30,408 nucleotides of DNA from Sperchopsis tessellata. Taxonomy: Eukaryota > Arthropoda > Insecta > Coleoptera > Hydrophilidae. Position numbers and translations under genes: made by a program. Of the stretch, positions 19,880-29,739 are shown piece by piece. Under the pieces are notes generated by a model. It was not told the DNA's origin. It saw only the letters and a program-made list of their open reading frames with translations, and did not search any database. Position 1 is the first letter of the stretch. Each line of letters starts with the position of its first letter. The stretch covers positions 1 to 30,408 of the forward strand of contig JAWQRN010000385.1 of assembly GCA_033557685.1 (NCBI GenBank), read 5' to 3'.

Positions 19880-20340
19880 AAGATGCCAGGTAATAGAAAA
19901 ATGTATTCAATTAAGAAAGAATGTATACAGCACATTTGTTGATCTAGATAAAGTATATGACCTTGTGAATGCTAGAGTGTTTTAAGAGAACATTGTGTCC
20001 AAGAGCACCTAATAAAAGCATATCAAGGTTTCTACTTCAATTCTGATAGCCAATCTTAACGTCAATTTCTATCACAATTTAGTTAAGTAGCTTTCTTTCA
20101 CCAGTACTGTTGTATTGGTCGGAAATATAAATGCTAAATTATTCTGACCATGGAAGTGATAACTTGTTTAAACAGATTTGGCATCAATCTGTAGAATGAA
20201 AAGTATCCTAAAGCTATATATGTCTTACATTAGATACTTAGTTTATATGAGCAAAGCAGAACTGCATATTCTACAAAGGCTGAGCTGCACAGGGGAAGCA
20301 ATTGCACTAATGAGAAGTAGTATTCTTTAAAAAACCTTAT
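19880..20340 (+). pseudogene. Decayed LINE reverse transcriptase
   Basis: Near 19905-19985 the plus strand reads LRKNVYSTFVDLDKVYDLVN followed by ARVF. This is reverse transcriptase motif A of LINEs ('..FVDLEKAYD.V....'), whose first Asp is catalytic. HLIKAYQGFYFNSDSQS near 20008-20055 fits the 'HLI..IQ.LY..' segment that follows. Later, a SFTSTVV-like remnant stands where 'QGCSLSP.LF' is expected. The YADD motif is not recognisable, and stops and frameshifts are frequent. It lies just past the 3' end of the PARG gene on the opposite strand. Confidence 0.45.
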
Positions 20341-20467
20341 CTATAGCATTTATTCCAGTGCTCTGCAATTTGTGCTCTATGTTACAGCATGGTCAAAAAT
20401 AAAAATGGCAAATTATTCTATATAATTTAGGTTATTGGTAATTAAAATCTGGTCAACTAGTTTGAAA

Positions 20468-20515
20468 TTTATTAGGTAAATTAGTATGTACAAAATCGAA
20501 TATTTACAATTTATT
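20468..20515 (-). terminator. PARG poly(A) signals
   Basis: On the minus strand AATAAA occurs at 20515-20510, about 20 bases after the PARG stop codon, and again at 20473-20468. Either could direct 3' end formation of the PARG transcript. The 3' UTR would be under about 100 bases. Confidence 0.55.
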
Positions 20516-20534
20516 TTAATGTATGCTTTCAAAA

Positions 20535-21265
20535 CTATTTATATTCTTTTCTTATGAAATAATCGGTTATTTTTCTTTTTGATACATAAGCAACTTCCTT
20601 ATTTGTTTCAGTGGTTCCAAGTTTTTTGGTTTCTTTTTTAATTTCTTCCAGTATATCATCAACTTCCATTGATTCATTCAAGTTTTCATCTTTTTTCTTA
20701 AAATATTTACTGTTTTCTTCTAGAGTTTTAGTTGCATCATCAATTGCTGTAAGAAAGGACTCATTGAAATTTTCCTCTGTTTTTGAAAATGTTTCCCCAT
20801 CAATAGCATTGATTATATTTATTAATTCTTCACCATTTTTTGAAAGAGCAGATTTTTTTGTAGAGAACGAATCTGCAGTCTTACCATCACTTCTATCAGT
20901 TGATTCTAAGATTTTTGAAGAATTTGATTGCTTAAACTTTTTAATTTTCTTGGTGGTATCTTCTTCAGAAATGGATGGTATCATGTCTGATACATCTATA
21001 CTTATCGTATCTACCAGAAAGTCTACCGAGTTTTGTGGCACAGTACTTCCCTCGGAGCTATTATTTCCTATTTTTACTAGGTTGTCATATCCATTGGATG
21101 AGGTAGATGCATCTTCAGAGTCTTTAGATCCCTTTATGCAGGTAAAATACTGCTTTATTGACAACTGGTTCTTACTGTCAAAGTATGCTTGCTGAATAAA
21201 AGGGTAGAATTGATTAGCTGGTATTTTGGAAGTACTAAATCTAGAAATAAGTTTCCATAATTGTG
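20535..21265 (-). CDS. Parg: PARG, terminal coding exon with PIP-motif tail
   Basis: This is the last exon of a poly(ADP-ribose) glycohydrolase gene; the enzyme hydrolyses poly(ADP-ribose) chains, mainly in the nucleus. The acceptor TTTCAG at 21271-21266 joins the exon to the one ending at 24103, splitting a GCA (Ala) codon. The joined reading is NAMTP-AQLWKLISRFSTSKI, then a YPFIQQAYFDS block that matches the end of the PARG catalytic domain ('LY.LL..Y'...'LYPFI'). The rest, about 205 residues to the stop at 20535-20537, is acidic, Ser/Lys-rich and probably disordered. It includes a KKIKKFK stretch near 20930-20953 that could be a nuclear localisation signal. At its start lies QLSIKQYF (21167-21144), an exact PCNA-interacting PIP box (Qxx[ILM]xx[FY][FY]). 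Its last residues are KRKITDYFIRKEYK (PIP-like ITDYF at 20570-20556). The frame is open throughout, so the exon looks functional. Confidence 0.85.
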
Positions 21266-22141
21266 CTGAAACATATAATGTCTATTAAGTTACAAGAAAG
21301 ATGTAACAACTTTAAATATAGTTATCAACTTTAGTTGAAAAACACTGAAACATTTATATGTAAGGAATTATTTCTTTTTCAGTGAACTAAATAATTTTCT
21401 ATTGTATGTATAATTTTTTATATTCATACCAGTTCTGCAAAACCTAATATTGGGAAAAAGTAAATTTTCTATAAAATTCTTTGACACAATATTACTACCA
21501 GCAATGCAGTTTTGTAAATAGAAAAATTAAAGTGAATGGTAAATAATTTAGATGCTAGGTTTTGTCAAATATATCGTAGGATATTTATCTTTCACATTCT
21601 ATAAAATTTCCATTTTGGCAATAATGTGTCAGTTAAAAGTTTTGCCGAATCGGTAATTATATGTTCGTGTAGACTCATTCAGAAGAGACACCTTTTACTC
21701 TTGTCTTATATTTATTGCTAATATAATTTGAACACTTTCGTCATGTATTTAGTTCTTTTACATTGAGAATTTAATTTTCTAAGCTAATTTTAAAATTAAT
21801 TTAACTTACGTGAACACCTTATTGAGATTTTCCAGTTTGCGATTCTATTATTCATAATCTATACTTGTTCGTTACACTAGCACTACACATTTGCTACGAA
21901 CCATATAACATTTATTTATGACGTCTGATTTAGTACTTTATCGTGTATTTAAAATGAAGGTAACCGTAGTGAGCTTCCATACACATATTAAATATTATGG
22001 ATTTAACAACCCTTGATCAGGTTTTGTTTCCAAGTCCTAGTATTGTTTTTGGGTTTAATTGCAGATTGACCAAATTTATTCAAACAATTTGCCGACTTTT
22101 TGGAAAATTTGCCTTTAACCACCTTATAATAGTTGAAATAT

Positions 22142-22400
22142 ATTCAGCATAATGGTGCAACCGCAACATAATTCACTAAAAATTAGTACTTATTTAGCCA
22201 CTCACTTCTACTTCCTGTTATTAGCAATAGAACTGTCATTTCATGGCCACCTATATCGCTGGACTTGACACTATTATATTATTTTCATTAGGAAAAATAT
22301 AGAGATAAGTTTTTAAAGACATTCCTGTACAATTAGAAGATTTGAAAAGTTGAATTACTAACGCAATTCCAAAAAAACGACCAAATTGATAAAGTATAGT
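22142..22400 (+). pseudogene. IS630/mariner-type transposase relic in PARG intron
   Basis: The plus strand reads FQHNGATAT-like sequence near 22143-22170, NRTVISWPPISLDLTLLYYF near 22228-22290, then a KYRDKFL block and LEDLKS near 22340. This is the pattern of a Tc1/mariner-superfamily transposase widespread in insects ('QQDGA..H'...'SR.G.I.WP.RSPDLT..DFFLWGY.K..VY'...'LKE.I'). The first Asp of the pair is replaced (HNGA for QDGA) and the tyrosine-rich LTLLYYF stands where LTP.DFFL is expected, losing the last Asp. Stops are frequent. It lies antisense to and within the PARG intron 21266-24102. The CACCCTGTATAG at 23335-23346 resembles the terminal repeat of such elements but is 0.9 kb away. 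Confidence 0.5.
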
Positions 22401-24102
22401 TCCAAAGCTTTTATTGACATGCATTTTGTAGCTTCTACTTAGTAGTGGTTGTTTTTATTGTTTTAGATGAATTTTTTATATTTAATAGTGTTTATTGAGA
22501 CATGAACAAATACATTTTTTGGTAAGCATAATCTTATCTATGTTGATAAATTATTACAAAAATTTTAGTTTTATGAAAGAATCTGAGATTTTTATGGGTA
22601 AATTTAATATTTTATAAATGAATAGCATATAATTGATGAGCTGGTTGTACTTTTAGGACGACTATTTTAAACATTTTAGTTTATAGAAAACTATAAAACA
22701 ACAATGTTTTTATATTAATAATATTGTCATTATAGACAATTTAGGTTAGAAAGAAACAACAGAATGCTTGTGCACAACACTGTCAACCATGTTACATCTT
22801 TGTCTAACAACAATAAACAAGGAGATGCATATGTTGTAGTTTTCACATGTTGCTTTGAGATATATGTTACATCTATACATCCAATTTGTTCTTCATATAT
22901 AGGTAAACAGACAAGAATAGCATCATACATTTGTAATCATTGTTGGCATGGTACTTCTCTGACATACATGCAAATTAAAAAAAGCCAATTAACAATATTT
23001 ATATTGTAATCAGAAAAAAATACTGGTAATTAAAAATTAATTGTCCACTATTTTGTTTATATCCCAAAAACAGAATAACTTATGAAATTTTATTTACTTT
23101 TATCATATTGGCAACTAAATTTATAATAAATTTTGTCTAGAGAATTGTTCTCAATCTACAATAATTTAACAGATATCTAGTTTTTAAATAACTAAGTATT
23201 TTCGGTTTTATTAATTATTTCAAAACTTTGGCAACGCTGATCCAATTTATTAAAAGCATCTTAATTTATATAAAATTCTGCTCAATTCTGTCCATCTAAC
23301 CAACTCACTACATTAGTATAGGGGTCAACTGCTGTCACCCTGTATAGATTATTTTTTGAAAAGTGGATAAGAGTCAATATGCATTAAATCTAGGACAATA
23401 TTTGAGATAATGAAACCTGATAAGATTTAAGTTAAATCCATAATATATTGTGTCTATTTATCTGTAAAAGCTCCCAATGATCGCCTTTGCTTTAAGTAAA
23501 CAGGAAAGTGTAACTTCACACTTATCGTATATATAAGTTACATGGTGCATAGCAAATCTGTAGTACTAGCAAACATATTTTAAATTAACTAATAACTTAT
23601 TATTAATTATATAATTCATAACAAATTGTAATTTTTACAATAAGAATACCTAATATAAAACATGAATCATTTTCGTGCAAGAAAACAACACACAGCATCT
23701 TACGTTTTATAAAAATCTGCACAATATTGTATATTTAACTAATGCTAGTAGTATCCAAGTAACTTATGGTAGGGAGGTGACTTGTTGTAAGACTGTATAT
23801 TTATAACACACGATGTTTTTTTATCGAGTCCATGAGTGACTCTAGTTGAACGAATTTTAATGATTCAAAAATCGAAAAAAAAAATTAGCCTGTTACAATT
23901 TACTTCGCATTAGAAGAATTTTTTATTTCTTGCTACTGGTGAGTTTTTGAATTTCTGTCGCAATAAATCATGATACATATTTTTCTCTTAGTTACAAACT
24001 AGAAAATTTTAGCACATTGTAGTGGAGCTTTTACCATGACAACCATAAGTTTGTTACATTTTCAATAAATAAAATTAATTAGGTAAAATAAATACATCTT
24101 AC
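22401..24102. other. Rest of PARG intron, no further gene seen
   Basis: AT-rich intron sequence between the transposase relic and the donor site. The intron donor GTAAGATG on the minus strand begins at 24102. I found no RNA gene or other transposon that I could support. Confidence 0.4.
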
Positions 24103-24331
24103 CCGGTGTCATTGCATTTGTGGCTATAAATGTGTACATATCGTACAAAGTGTCCCTTAGTTTATCATCTCCAAAAGTAAAGTAAACCATATCACGATTA
24201 GCAGCAGAACAAGCCATAAGCTGAACTAAAAATTTCAAATGAGGATTTCCACGGAAAGCTCCACAACCCCAATTGCCTGTTGCTACTGCTGGTAATTGAT
24301 AGGGTTTTTTGGAAAAGAATCCAACATATGC
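24103..24331 (-). CDS. Parg: PARG, internal catalytic-domain exon
   Basis: This 229-base exon encodes 76 residues plus one base. It starts AYVGFFSKKPYQLPAVATGN, followed by WGCGAFRGNPHLKFLVQLMA, CSAANRDMVYFTFGDDKLRD and TLYDMYTFIATNAMTP. The blocks AVATGNWGCGAF and YFTFGD are hallmarks of the PARG macro-domain fold that binds ADP-ribose. They directly precede the C-terminal helices in known PARGs. The acceptor TTTTAG ends at 24332 and the donor GTAAG starts at 24102. The phase (0 in, 1 out) agrees with the next exon. The catalytic GGG...QEE signature lies upstream of this part of the protein and is not found in the window, so the gene continues to the right through a large intron or beyond the edge. 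Confidence 0.92.
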
Positions 24332-25077
24332 CTAAAACATATTAAGTAATAATTTTATCTTAAAAATATAAAGTACATCATTAAAAGGCAGAATCATTTA
24401 AATGCATCTAAAGTGTGTCTTGTGTTATTGAAGGGCAAATTCCATAATGTCAAGGGTTTAGACAAGAAAGAGAGCTTTACCAGTATAAAGAATTCACTTA
24501 AAATCTGAAGTAGATATCATTTTCTTTTTGATTATGCTTTTGAACATAGCTCCCTGGAACTCAAACCCAAATTCTTTCAATAAAATCCTAACCCAACCCA
24601 CCAATTGTACAAATCTCACAAGTACAACTTAATAACTGAGAATAAATATTTAAGGGGGCTAATAGTTACTGCAACTACATTAATGTTATGATTTGGTATA
24701 TGAAAATGTGTGCATATATAATTTTTATTTTCCTTGATGAAACCATGAAAGCCGATTATTAGATTTTTAAGATTAGAGAAGAAAACTTTTTATAGGGTGT
24801 AGAATTTCAGTTTTACCAAAATTTTTGAATATTTATTATACTTGCAAAGTAGTCTCGATGCTTGCAAAATATGAACACTTTTCAATTTGTTGAAATATTT
24901 GAATTTCAGCTATGGTTAGTAATAGAAGGTACAAACGTAAACAAATGATAAAGAAAATTTTTGTAAATTTATGTTTATTTTAATTATGAAATACAAAATT
25001 TATTACTACATGACATATAGGTATAAAAACCTGTGAATGTGACAACTTAGTTTGCAAATGTACATATAGCAGGTAAA
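24332..25077. other. Probable PARG upstream intron, no gene seen
   Basis: The acceptor of the 24103-24331 exon implies that intron sequence starts here on the minus strand. No preceding PARG exon was recognised up to the right edge of the window. Confidence 0.4.
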
Positions 25078-25300
25078 TCATTCACCGTTATTAGAAACAG
25101 CACCGAGCCCTACTTCATTCCTTTGCTGGATACCAACATGGGTGGTTTGTCTCTCTGAGATGTGATTTCCTGCTGTTACATTCTGTGATCTTCCTTCAAT
25201 ACAGGACGGTATCCAGGCTCCGGTGTCATTTCCCTGACACCGGCAAGCTCCAGTTTCAAATGCTCTTGACATATCGAAAAAAAGCGTCATTGTTATGAAG
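25078..25300 (-). pseudogene. LINE reverse transcriptase fragment (motif A region)
   Basis: The minus strand reads MTLFFDMSRAFETGACRCQG, then AWIPSCIEGRSQNVTAGNHI and SERQTTHVGIQQRNEVG. This fits jockey-type RT motif A ('..FFDMSRAFD.V') and the following 'GW..SYLEGR.Q.V..G...S.....GIPQGSVLGP' region. The catalytic Asp of motif A is kept. GIPQGS has decayed to GIQQRNE, the DCVDH part after AF is replaced, and the frame stops at 25078. A perfect 9-bp palindrome (CCGGTGTCA and TGACACCGG around TTTCCC) lies near 25220-25243. It is GC-richer than its surroundings and looks younger than most relics here. Confidence 0.65.
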
Positions 25301-26287
25301 AGTATTATTAACAGCTGTTACCATGCAGCATCCATTTCAGTAAGCATTCTGACTGTGGAATAAAACCTGTTTATGCTTTAGAAAAGATTTCTTAAGTATT
25401 GTAGCGTAGTATCTATTTTGAAGTGAGTTTTTAATTAACAATACTGAAGATTTCTAGCTATTATGTTATTAATACAAGTTGTACTAAGTTTCGAATAGTT
25501 AGTAGATTCACTAATCAATAGTTAAAGGACATATATCTGGAGCAGGTTTCAAAAATAAATTGTTATAAAATAACATTTTCCCACGAATAAATATGCATAG
25601 CGAGTTACTTGAAGTCTAATAATCATAATGATTTTTCAAAAACTGGTAAAAATATGTAACATAAAAATTAATATTATAGGCAACCTTTTTTAACTTTCGT
25701 TTAATTATTATATTTCAATTGAAAGCTGTACTGGCTAAGGTATTCTAATATAAATGACTATAATAAATAAGATTATTTATAATTAATTATGGCTTCCGTG
25801 GTGGCAATTATTGAAAAATATTTAATTGATTATTTGGTTAGTACAAGTACAAGCATACCTCGTTAATATGAAAGGTTAGGTTTAAAACCATCATTGTAAA
25901 GCAAATCACAGATTCTTTTTCACTTACTAGTAGATTTAATAGCCTTAAAGCAAGTTAATACTATCATATACTAAGTGCCAAATGGTGCTAGCCAACAAAA
26001 CGTCTTAAGAGCAAGGTAAGCGCAGAAAATAAAAGGCATTTGATAATCCATATAAGCTATATTAGCACACTTTGGTATTATAAGCCTAAATTACTCATTT
26101 TTGTACAGTTACTACCTTCTTCCTAAGCAGATTAGAATATAACGTCATTTCATTCATGAAATAATATTTTTGTTTTAAATATGTTTCTTACGATGTTTTA
26201 ACAAAAACACTGTTTGAATCAATTAAAATGTTAATGCTCTTAAAAATATGTTTTTATCCACGCTGCTTAAAACCTGTCATGTTATAA
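25301..26287. other. AT-rich sequence; contains a short repeat
   Basis: No gene recognised. At 25781-25815 lies TTATAATTAATTATGGCTTC followed by CGTGGTGGCAATTATTG, a second copy of the short repeat at 18145-18182. Confidence 0.35.
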
Positions 26288-26410
26288 TATCTTCTTCTTT
26301 TAGTGCTCTCTCCTATCGGAGGTTAGCTCTAAAGATGTTCTGCGTCGTCCTATAGATCATTGCCCCTGTATTTTGCCTTGCATAATAAGTTGAAGCATTG
26401 AGTATCTATA
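26288..26410 (-). pseudogene. 3' end of a LINE-type coding repeat
   Basis: The minus strand reads YSMLQLIMQGKIQGQ, stop, SIGRRRTSLELTSDRREH, stop, then a (AAG)n-like tail. This is the C-terminal 'LLQLI.QGKI.GKR..GRR..SWL.NLR.W' region of a widespread insect LINE-encoded protein. The stretch between GRRR.S and the terminal 'ANLR..R' is deleted. In relatives the element ends in AAG/GAA repeats, which agrees with CTTCTTCTTTT at 26290-26300. Confidence 0.55.
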
Positions 26411-26639
26411 ATATATAATAATATATGTTGCTTCGATTCTAAAGGAAATGCCTTTCTTGAATCTGTACTCATCACATTTTTGATCAAATTATTGCTTTTT
26501 ACCTTTTAGTACATGCCTTGCTCTTTAACACAGCATCTACTACACTAACATGGAATGTTGTTGAATTTCATCTAAGGTCAAGTCTAAGGTCATAGTCAAC
26601 AAAGGTTTGTCCCTCTCATATTATTTGATTTCCCTAAAT

Positions 26640-27605
26640 CTGTGCAGGGAAAAAACTCTGAAAAGTAACGTTGAGGAGAGCATCTTCTTGCGCGGAATCT
26701 GTGGATAATGGCTCTTTTATTTCACTTGCTGATCGCATTAGTAAAGTTAATGTATCTCACAAGTCTTTTGGGGTGCTCCGTAGGGTAGTATTTTGGGCAC
26801 ACTGCTATTTGTTGTTTTCATAAATGACATCCAATTTACAGCGGCAAAAAAAGAATAAAAATGTTGAACTATGCTGATGATACAAATCTTTTCATGGCTC
26901 TGAAAATTGGGTTGATAACGGAGAGTGATTACTTTTATTCTAGGGTAAAGGCATGCTTTGAAGAGAATGACCTTTGTCTCTATGAAAGAAACAACTTATA
27001 TCTACATGTTTTGATAAGCCAGTCAAGATAGCTTTATCTGATCTCTTGATATCGACCAGCTTGAAATGTTTAGGCTTACATCTTGATGAAAACCTGCACT
27101 GGAAGGCACCATATTGAAGAAAAATTTAAGAAAATTTCCAAGAACATATGCTGCATTAGGGTCCTTAATAGATATCTGTCAAGTGATATCCTCAGAACAA
27201 TCTATTATTTAAAAATCCAATATTCAGAGTTTTTATTTTGCAGAAGACAGTTTTGAAGGTGATACTGGGATTGGGCTGGGTTGACTCATGGCGTTGGAGA
27301 TTTAAACCCGTGAACATTTTGAGTGCTTGGGTTTTCATTTTAAGAATAGAGTTCTCTTTGATAAAAGTAAGTATGAGCATGAATATTACACCAGAGGAAG
27401 GTACCGTTATGCTTACCTCATTTATAGACTAAATGCAACTGAGAACGGTTTTTACTGTATGTGTCTTATTTTATATAATTATTTACCCGCATTTATAAAA
27501 AATAACAACGTATTGCGTTTTAAGAAAACATTATGCAGATTTCTGTGCAATGGAAAGTGTTATACCTTGGACGAATTTGTAATTTTTTGTAGAAATGTGA
27601 GATAA
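26640..27605 (+). pseudogene. LINE reverse transcriptase, C-terminal half, decayed
   Basis: In order on the plus strand: SHKSFGVLRR and VFWAHCYLLF-like sequence (decayed 'GVPQGSVLGPLLF'); MLNYADDTNLFMALKIG with the RT catalytic motif YADD at 26870-26881; LKCLGLHLDENLHWKAP near 27062-27110; KISKNICCIRVLNRYLSSDI near 27135-27190; then YEHEYYTRGRYRYAYLIYRL, NATENGFYCMCLILYNYLPA and NNVLRFKKTLCRFLCNG to a stop at 27603-27605. This is the usual C-terminal half of a CR1/jockey/RTE-like element. Several frameshifts and stops occur before 27238; the last 90 codons are open. The endonuclease half is absent. Confidence 0.75.
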
Positions 27606-27890
27606 ATATGATCTTATATTTGTGAATTTTATATTTCTTAGATTTGTGTATGCAATATTGCCTTATTTAATAATTAATTTGTTTATTTATACATTTCTTT
27701 ATTTCCTCTTTATAATTTTTATTATTGTTACTTGTACTTTGTATTTTCTTTATGGATTGTTATGTACATTATCTGATTGCATATTAACCCATGATTTTTT
27801 GTATTTTTTAATTTATTTCATGGACACCATTCTTACATGTTACATTTTATGTTACTGCCAACCGAATAAAGCCTGTTCATATTCTTATTT
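27606..27890 (+). mobile_element. 3' UTR of the LINE at 26640-27605
   Basis: T-rich sequence follows the LINE stop codon and ends near GAATAAAGCCTG at 27863-27874, a poly(A)-type signal often found at the 3' end of such elements. The open frame at 27622-27972 is low-complexity Phe/Leu/Tyr-rich sequence and I do not regard it as a gene. Confidence 0.4.
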
Positions 27891-28639
27891 GTTGGGTATT
27901 TTTATTGGTCACAGCCAGCAGGTATGTATTCATGGTTTTGGGAGAACTAATATTCCATTCAGATTGAGCTAACATGTGTAGAACCTACCAAAAAGCATCC
28001 AAGTACCATTCCTGTTTCAATAACAAACTACAGTTATTTTTCTTTAGTGAACATTTATAAATAATGTGATTATTAGACATTCATACAGTGTATATGGTAT
28101 ATGGTTTATAATGTATTATTTGAATGTATTTACATTTGCAATCATTTGTTTTGTGAAGGAAAATGAGAGGAAAAGTGGTATAAATTATAATGTTGAAAAA
28201 GTAGCTTGTGGCTATGAGGCGAGCCTATTTTAAACCATCGGATTAATAACATTTGTGTGGTGATCATTTAATTATCAATAATTACATAGACTTTTAATGC
28301 TGCAAAGAAAATTTTACTTGAAAGTAGATGTTATGCCCTCCATATTAAATTTTTCAATAAATTTAAAAAAGGAAGGGTCCTGTTTTAATACAATCATATA
28401 TTTAGCATTGAAGAATGTACTTCAGTAGAAGCCTTGGCTGCAAAGGTTCCAAGCAGTACATTAATCTGTGTTTCTTCAACTAGTTCTGCCGTTGCAGAAG
28501 AAATAATGAGAGTTAGAAAGAGGTAATAAATGAATGCAAAAATAAATATAAGTGTACTAAATACAAACTAGGATGCTACTGGGGAACTACTTGACCGCCG
28601 AAATTTTCTGAGTAAAAATACATTTTCCCCAAAAAACAT
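27891..28639. other. Mostly unassigned; one exon-like segment
   Basis: No family recognised. At 28410-28522 (+) a segment has an acceptor-like ATATTTAG before it and a donor-like AAAGAG|GTAATAA after it. It reads IEECTSVEALAAKVPSSTLI followed by CVSSTSSAVAEEIMRVRKR without stops and is less AT-rich than its flanks. It could be an exon of an unknown gene or part of the P-like element that follows. Confidence 0.3.
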
Positions 28640-28980
28640 AAATTTTATGATACTTCTTAAACACTGCCGTCAATTATATTACTTCCTTAAAGGCTGAGGA
28701 TGGTACCAATGGTTCTCATTGATGCAGAATGACTGGATTTTTGGGCCTGGTGATATCCATTAAAAGTATGCAGAACATATATGACCAGTTAATTAGAAAT
28801 ACGGGTAAATTGAAGTTTTTGCTAACGTAAAAATTGTTGTAGGATTACATTGAAATGTTGTTTGCGGCAATTTGTTCTCGAAGAAGATTTAATAACAACC
28901 TAAATGCATTTCAATTTGAAAGCGCTTACAAGAGGTGGTTGATCCAGGAAGAAAATTCAACCCATACATCAGGGTAAATT
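28640..28980 (+). pseudogene. P-element/THAP9-like transposase C-terminus, decayed
   Basis: The plus strand reads INYITSLKAEDGT near 28672-28712, TGFLGLVISIKSMQNIYDQL near 28733-28792, GKLKFLLT near 28806-28830, and DYIEMLFAAICSRRRFNNNL with NAFQFESAYKRWLIQEEN near 28842-28960. This matches the end of P-element-type transposases, including those with THAP domains ('TGF.G....KS...LYD.L'...'L..LLTYKFSQDH.E..F..IR.RGG.NNNP...QF..A..RLL'). The YKFSQ part is lost; TTGTAG before the DYIEM block could be an intron acceptor. No THAP domain or earlier catalytic region was recognised. Confidence 0.65.
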
Positions 28981-29475
28981 AAAAGGTGTTGAGAATGTTT
29001 ACCTTGCGACCATTGCTAGCTATAGCGGAGCTCGACTGACTTTGATTTCCGGCGCTCCGTCTGGGGCGCTTTTCGAACCGTGAATATTAACCCCTAAATT
29101 GTTAATAATGCTTTAAGAATTTGGGCTAAAAAGTGACTGGATTTAGAATATATATTTCCTAGCTCCATAAGCAACACACAAAAAAATGTTTTCAGTGCGC
29201 CAGGAACGATATTTCCACCCGCGTACAACACACGGCCGGCCAATAATTAATGAATTAATTAATGGGGTAACAACATTCTGGATGTATTAAGTGTACAAGC
29301 TAGTGGTAGAATCAACATGAAATTAAAATTTACCTACCTGCTCAATTATATGTTGGCGCAGAATCCATTGACCAACCACAAGTTGGTATACAGAACATTT
29401 TTTAAATATTTCTCTGTTCGAATTCACCATAAGAACAGTAGTTAAACTAGGATTTGTCATCAATCCATACAAACA
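28981..29475. other. No gene; local GC-rich patch
   Basis: The stretch 29005-29085 is GC-rich against the background (for example GGCGCTCCGTCTGGGGCGCT), and ACACGGCCGGCC lies near 29230. I cannot assign a repeat or promoter to it. Confidence 0.3.
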
Positions 29476-29561
29476 TTATTAAATGTAATAGACTTCCACG
29501 GTTATTATCTGTATGAATATTGGTTCCGGGTGGAAACCGTGTAGAGGCTCTTACAAGTGTA
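29476..29561 (-). mobile_element. Penelope-like terminal repeat unit (pLTR)
   Basis: On the minus strand the unit runs from TACACTTGTAAGAGCCTCTA at 29561 to CCGTGGAAGTCTATTACATT and onward at 29476. It matches the plus-strand unit at 13474-13562 over nearly its whole length. It is the 3' terminus of the Penelope-like element whose coding relic follows to the right. Confidence 0.7.
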
Positions 29562-29597
29562 GACGTTTTGTCCACTGTTGCTAGGGACATTTTCAAG
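29562..29597 (-). ncRNA. Degenerate hammerhead ribozyme of Penelope-like element
   Basis: On the minus strand CTTGAAAA (expected CTGATGA) is followed by stem II TGTCC...GGACA with perfect 5-bp pairing, then AAAACGTC (expected GAAACGTC), then the terminal unit. The layout and palindromic ACGT are those of Penelope-associated small hammerheads. Both core strands carry mutations, so the ribozyme should be inactive. Confidence 0.45.
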
Positions 29598-29739
29598 GTG
29601 AGTGATGTTACTTTAATGAATATAGGCAAGGACTGGAGTGGGGGAAGCGCACTAGCGCATGGCCGTTGTGTTCGGGCGATTGTTGTCGAGTGCAGGAGAG
29701 AATTGAGAGAGGGAGATTCACCAAGCAATTGGTAGTTGA

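Noticed and set aside
20145..20165. CCATGGAAGTGATAAC as another Penelope terminal fragment
   Set aside because: It matches the CCGTGGAAGTCTA end over too few bases and lies inside the LINE relic.
20611..21195. A 194-codon plus-strand open frame opposite the PARG exon
   Set aside because: It is the antisense shadow of the PARG tail, is rich in Ser/Phe/Val as expected for that, and lacks any family resemblance.
22730..23009. Overlapping open frames on both strands in the PARG intron
   Set aside because: They are short, resemble no family, lack splice signals and lie inside an intron.
23330..23350. CACCCTGTATAG as the terminal repeat of the IS630-like relic
   Set aside because: No matching inverted end was found on the other side, and it is about 0.9 kb from the coding relic.
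25220..25243. 9-bp palindrome as a regulatory hairpin
   Set aside because: It lies within the coding sequence of a LINE reverse transcriptase relic; chance or local mutation is simpler.
26861..26885. CTGATGATAC near 26874 as a hammerhead core
   Set aside because: It is the coding sequence of the reverse transcriptase YADD motif and has no second core strand.
27622..27972. 116-codon hydrophobic frame as a membrane protein
   Set aside because: It is T-rich low-complexity sequence in the 3' UTR position of a LINE; repeated Phe/Leu/Tyr codons follow from composition.
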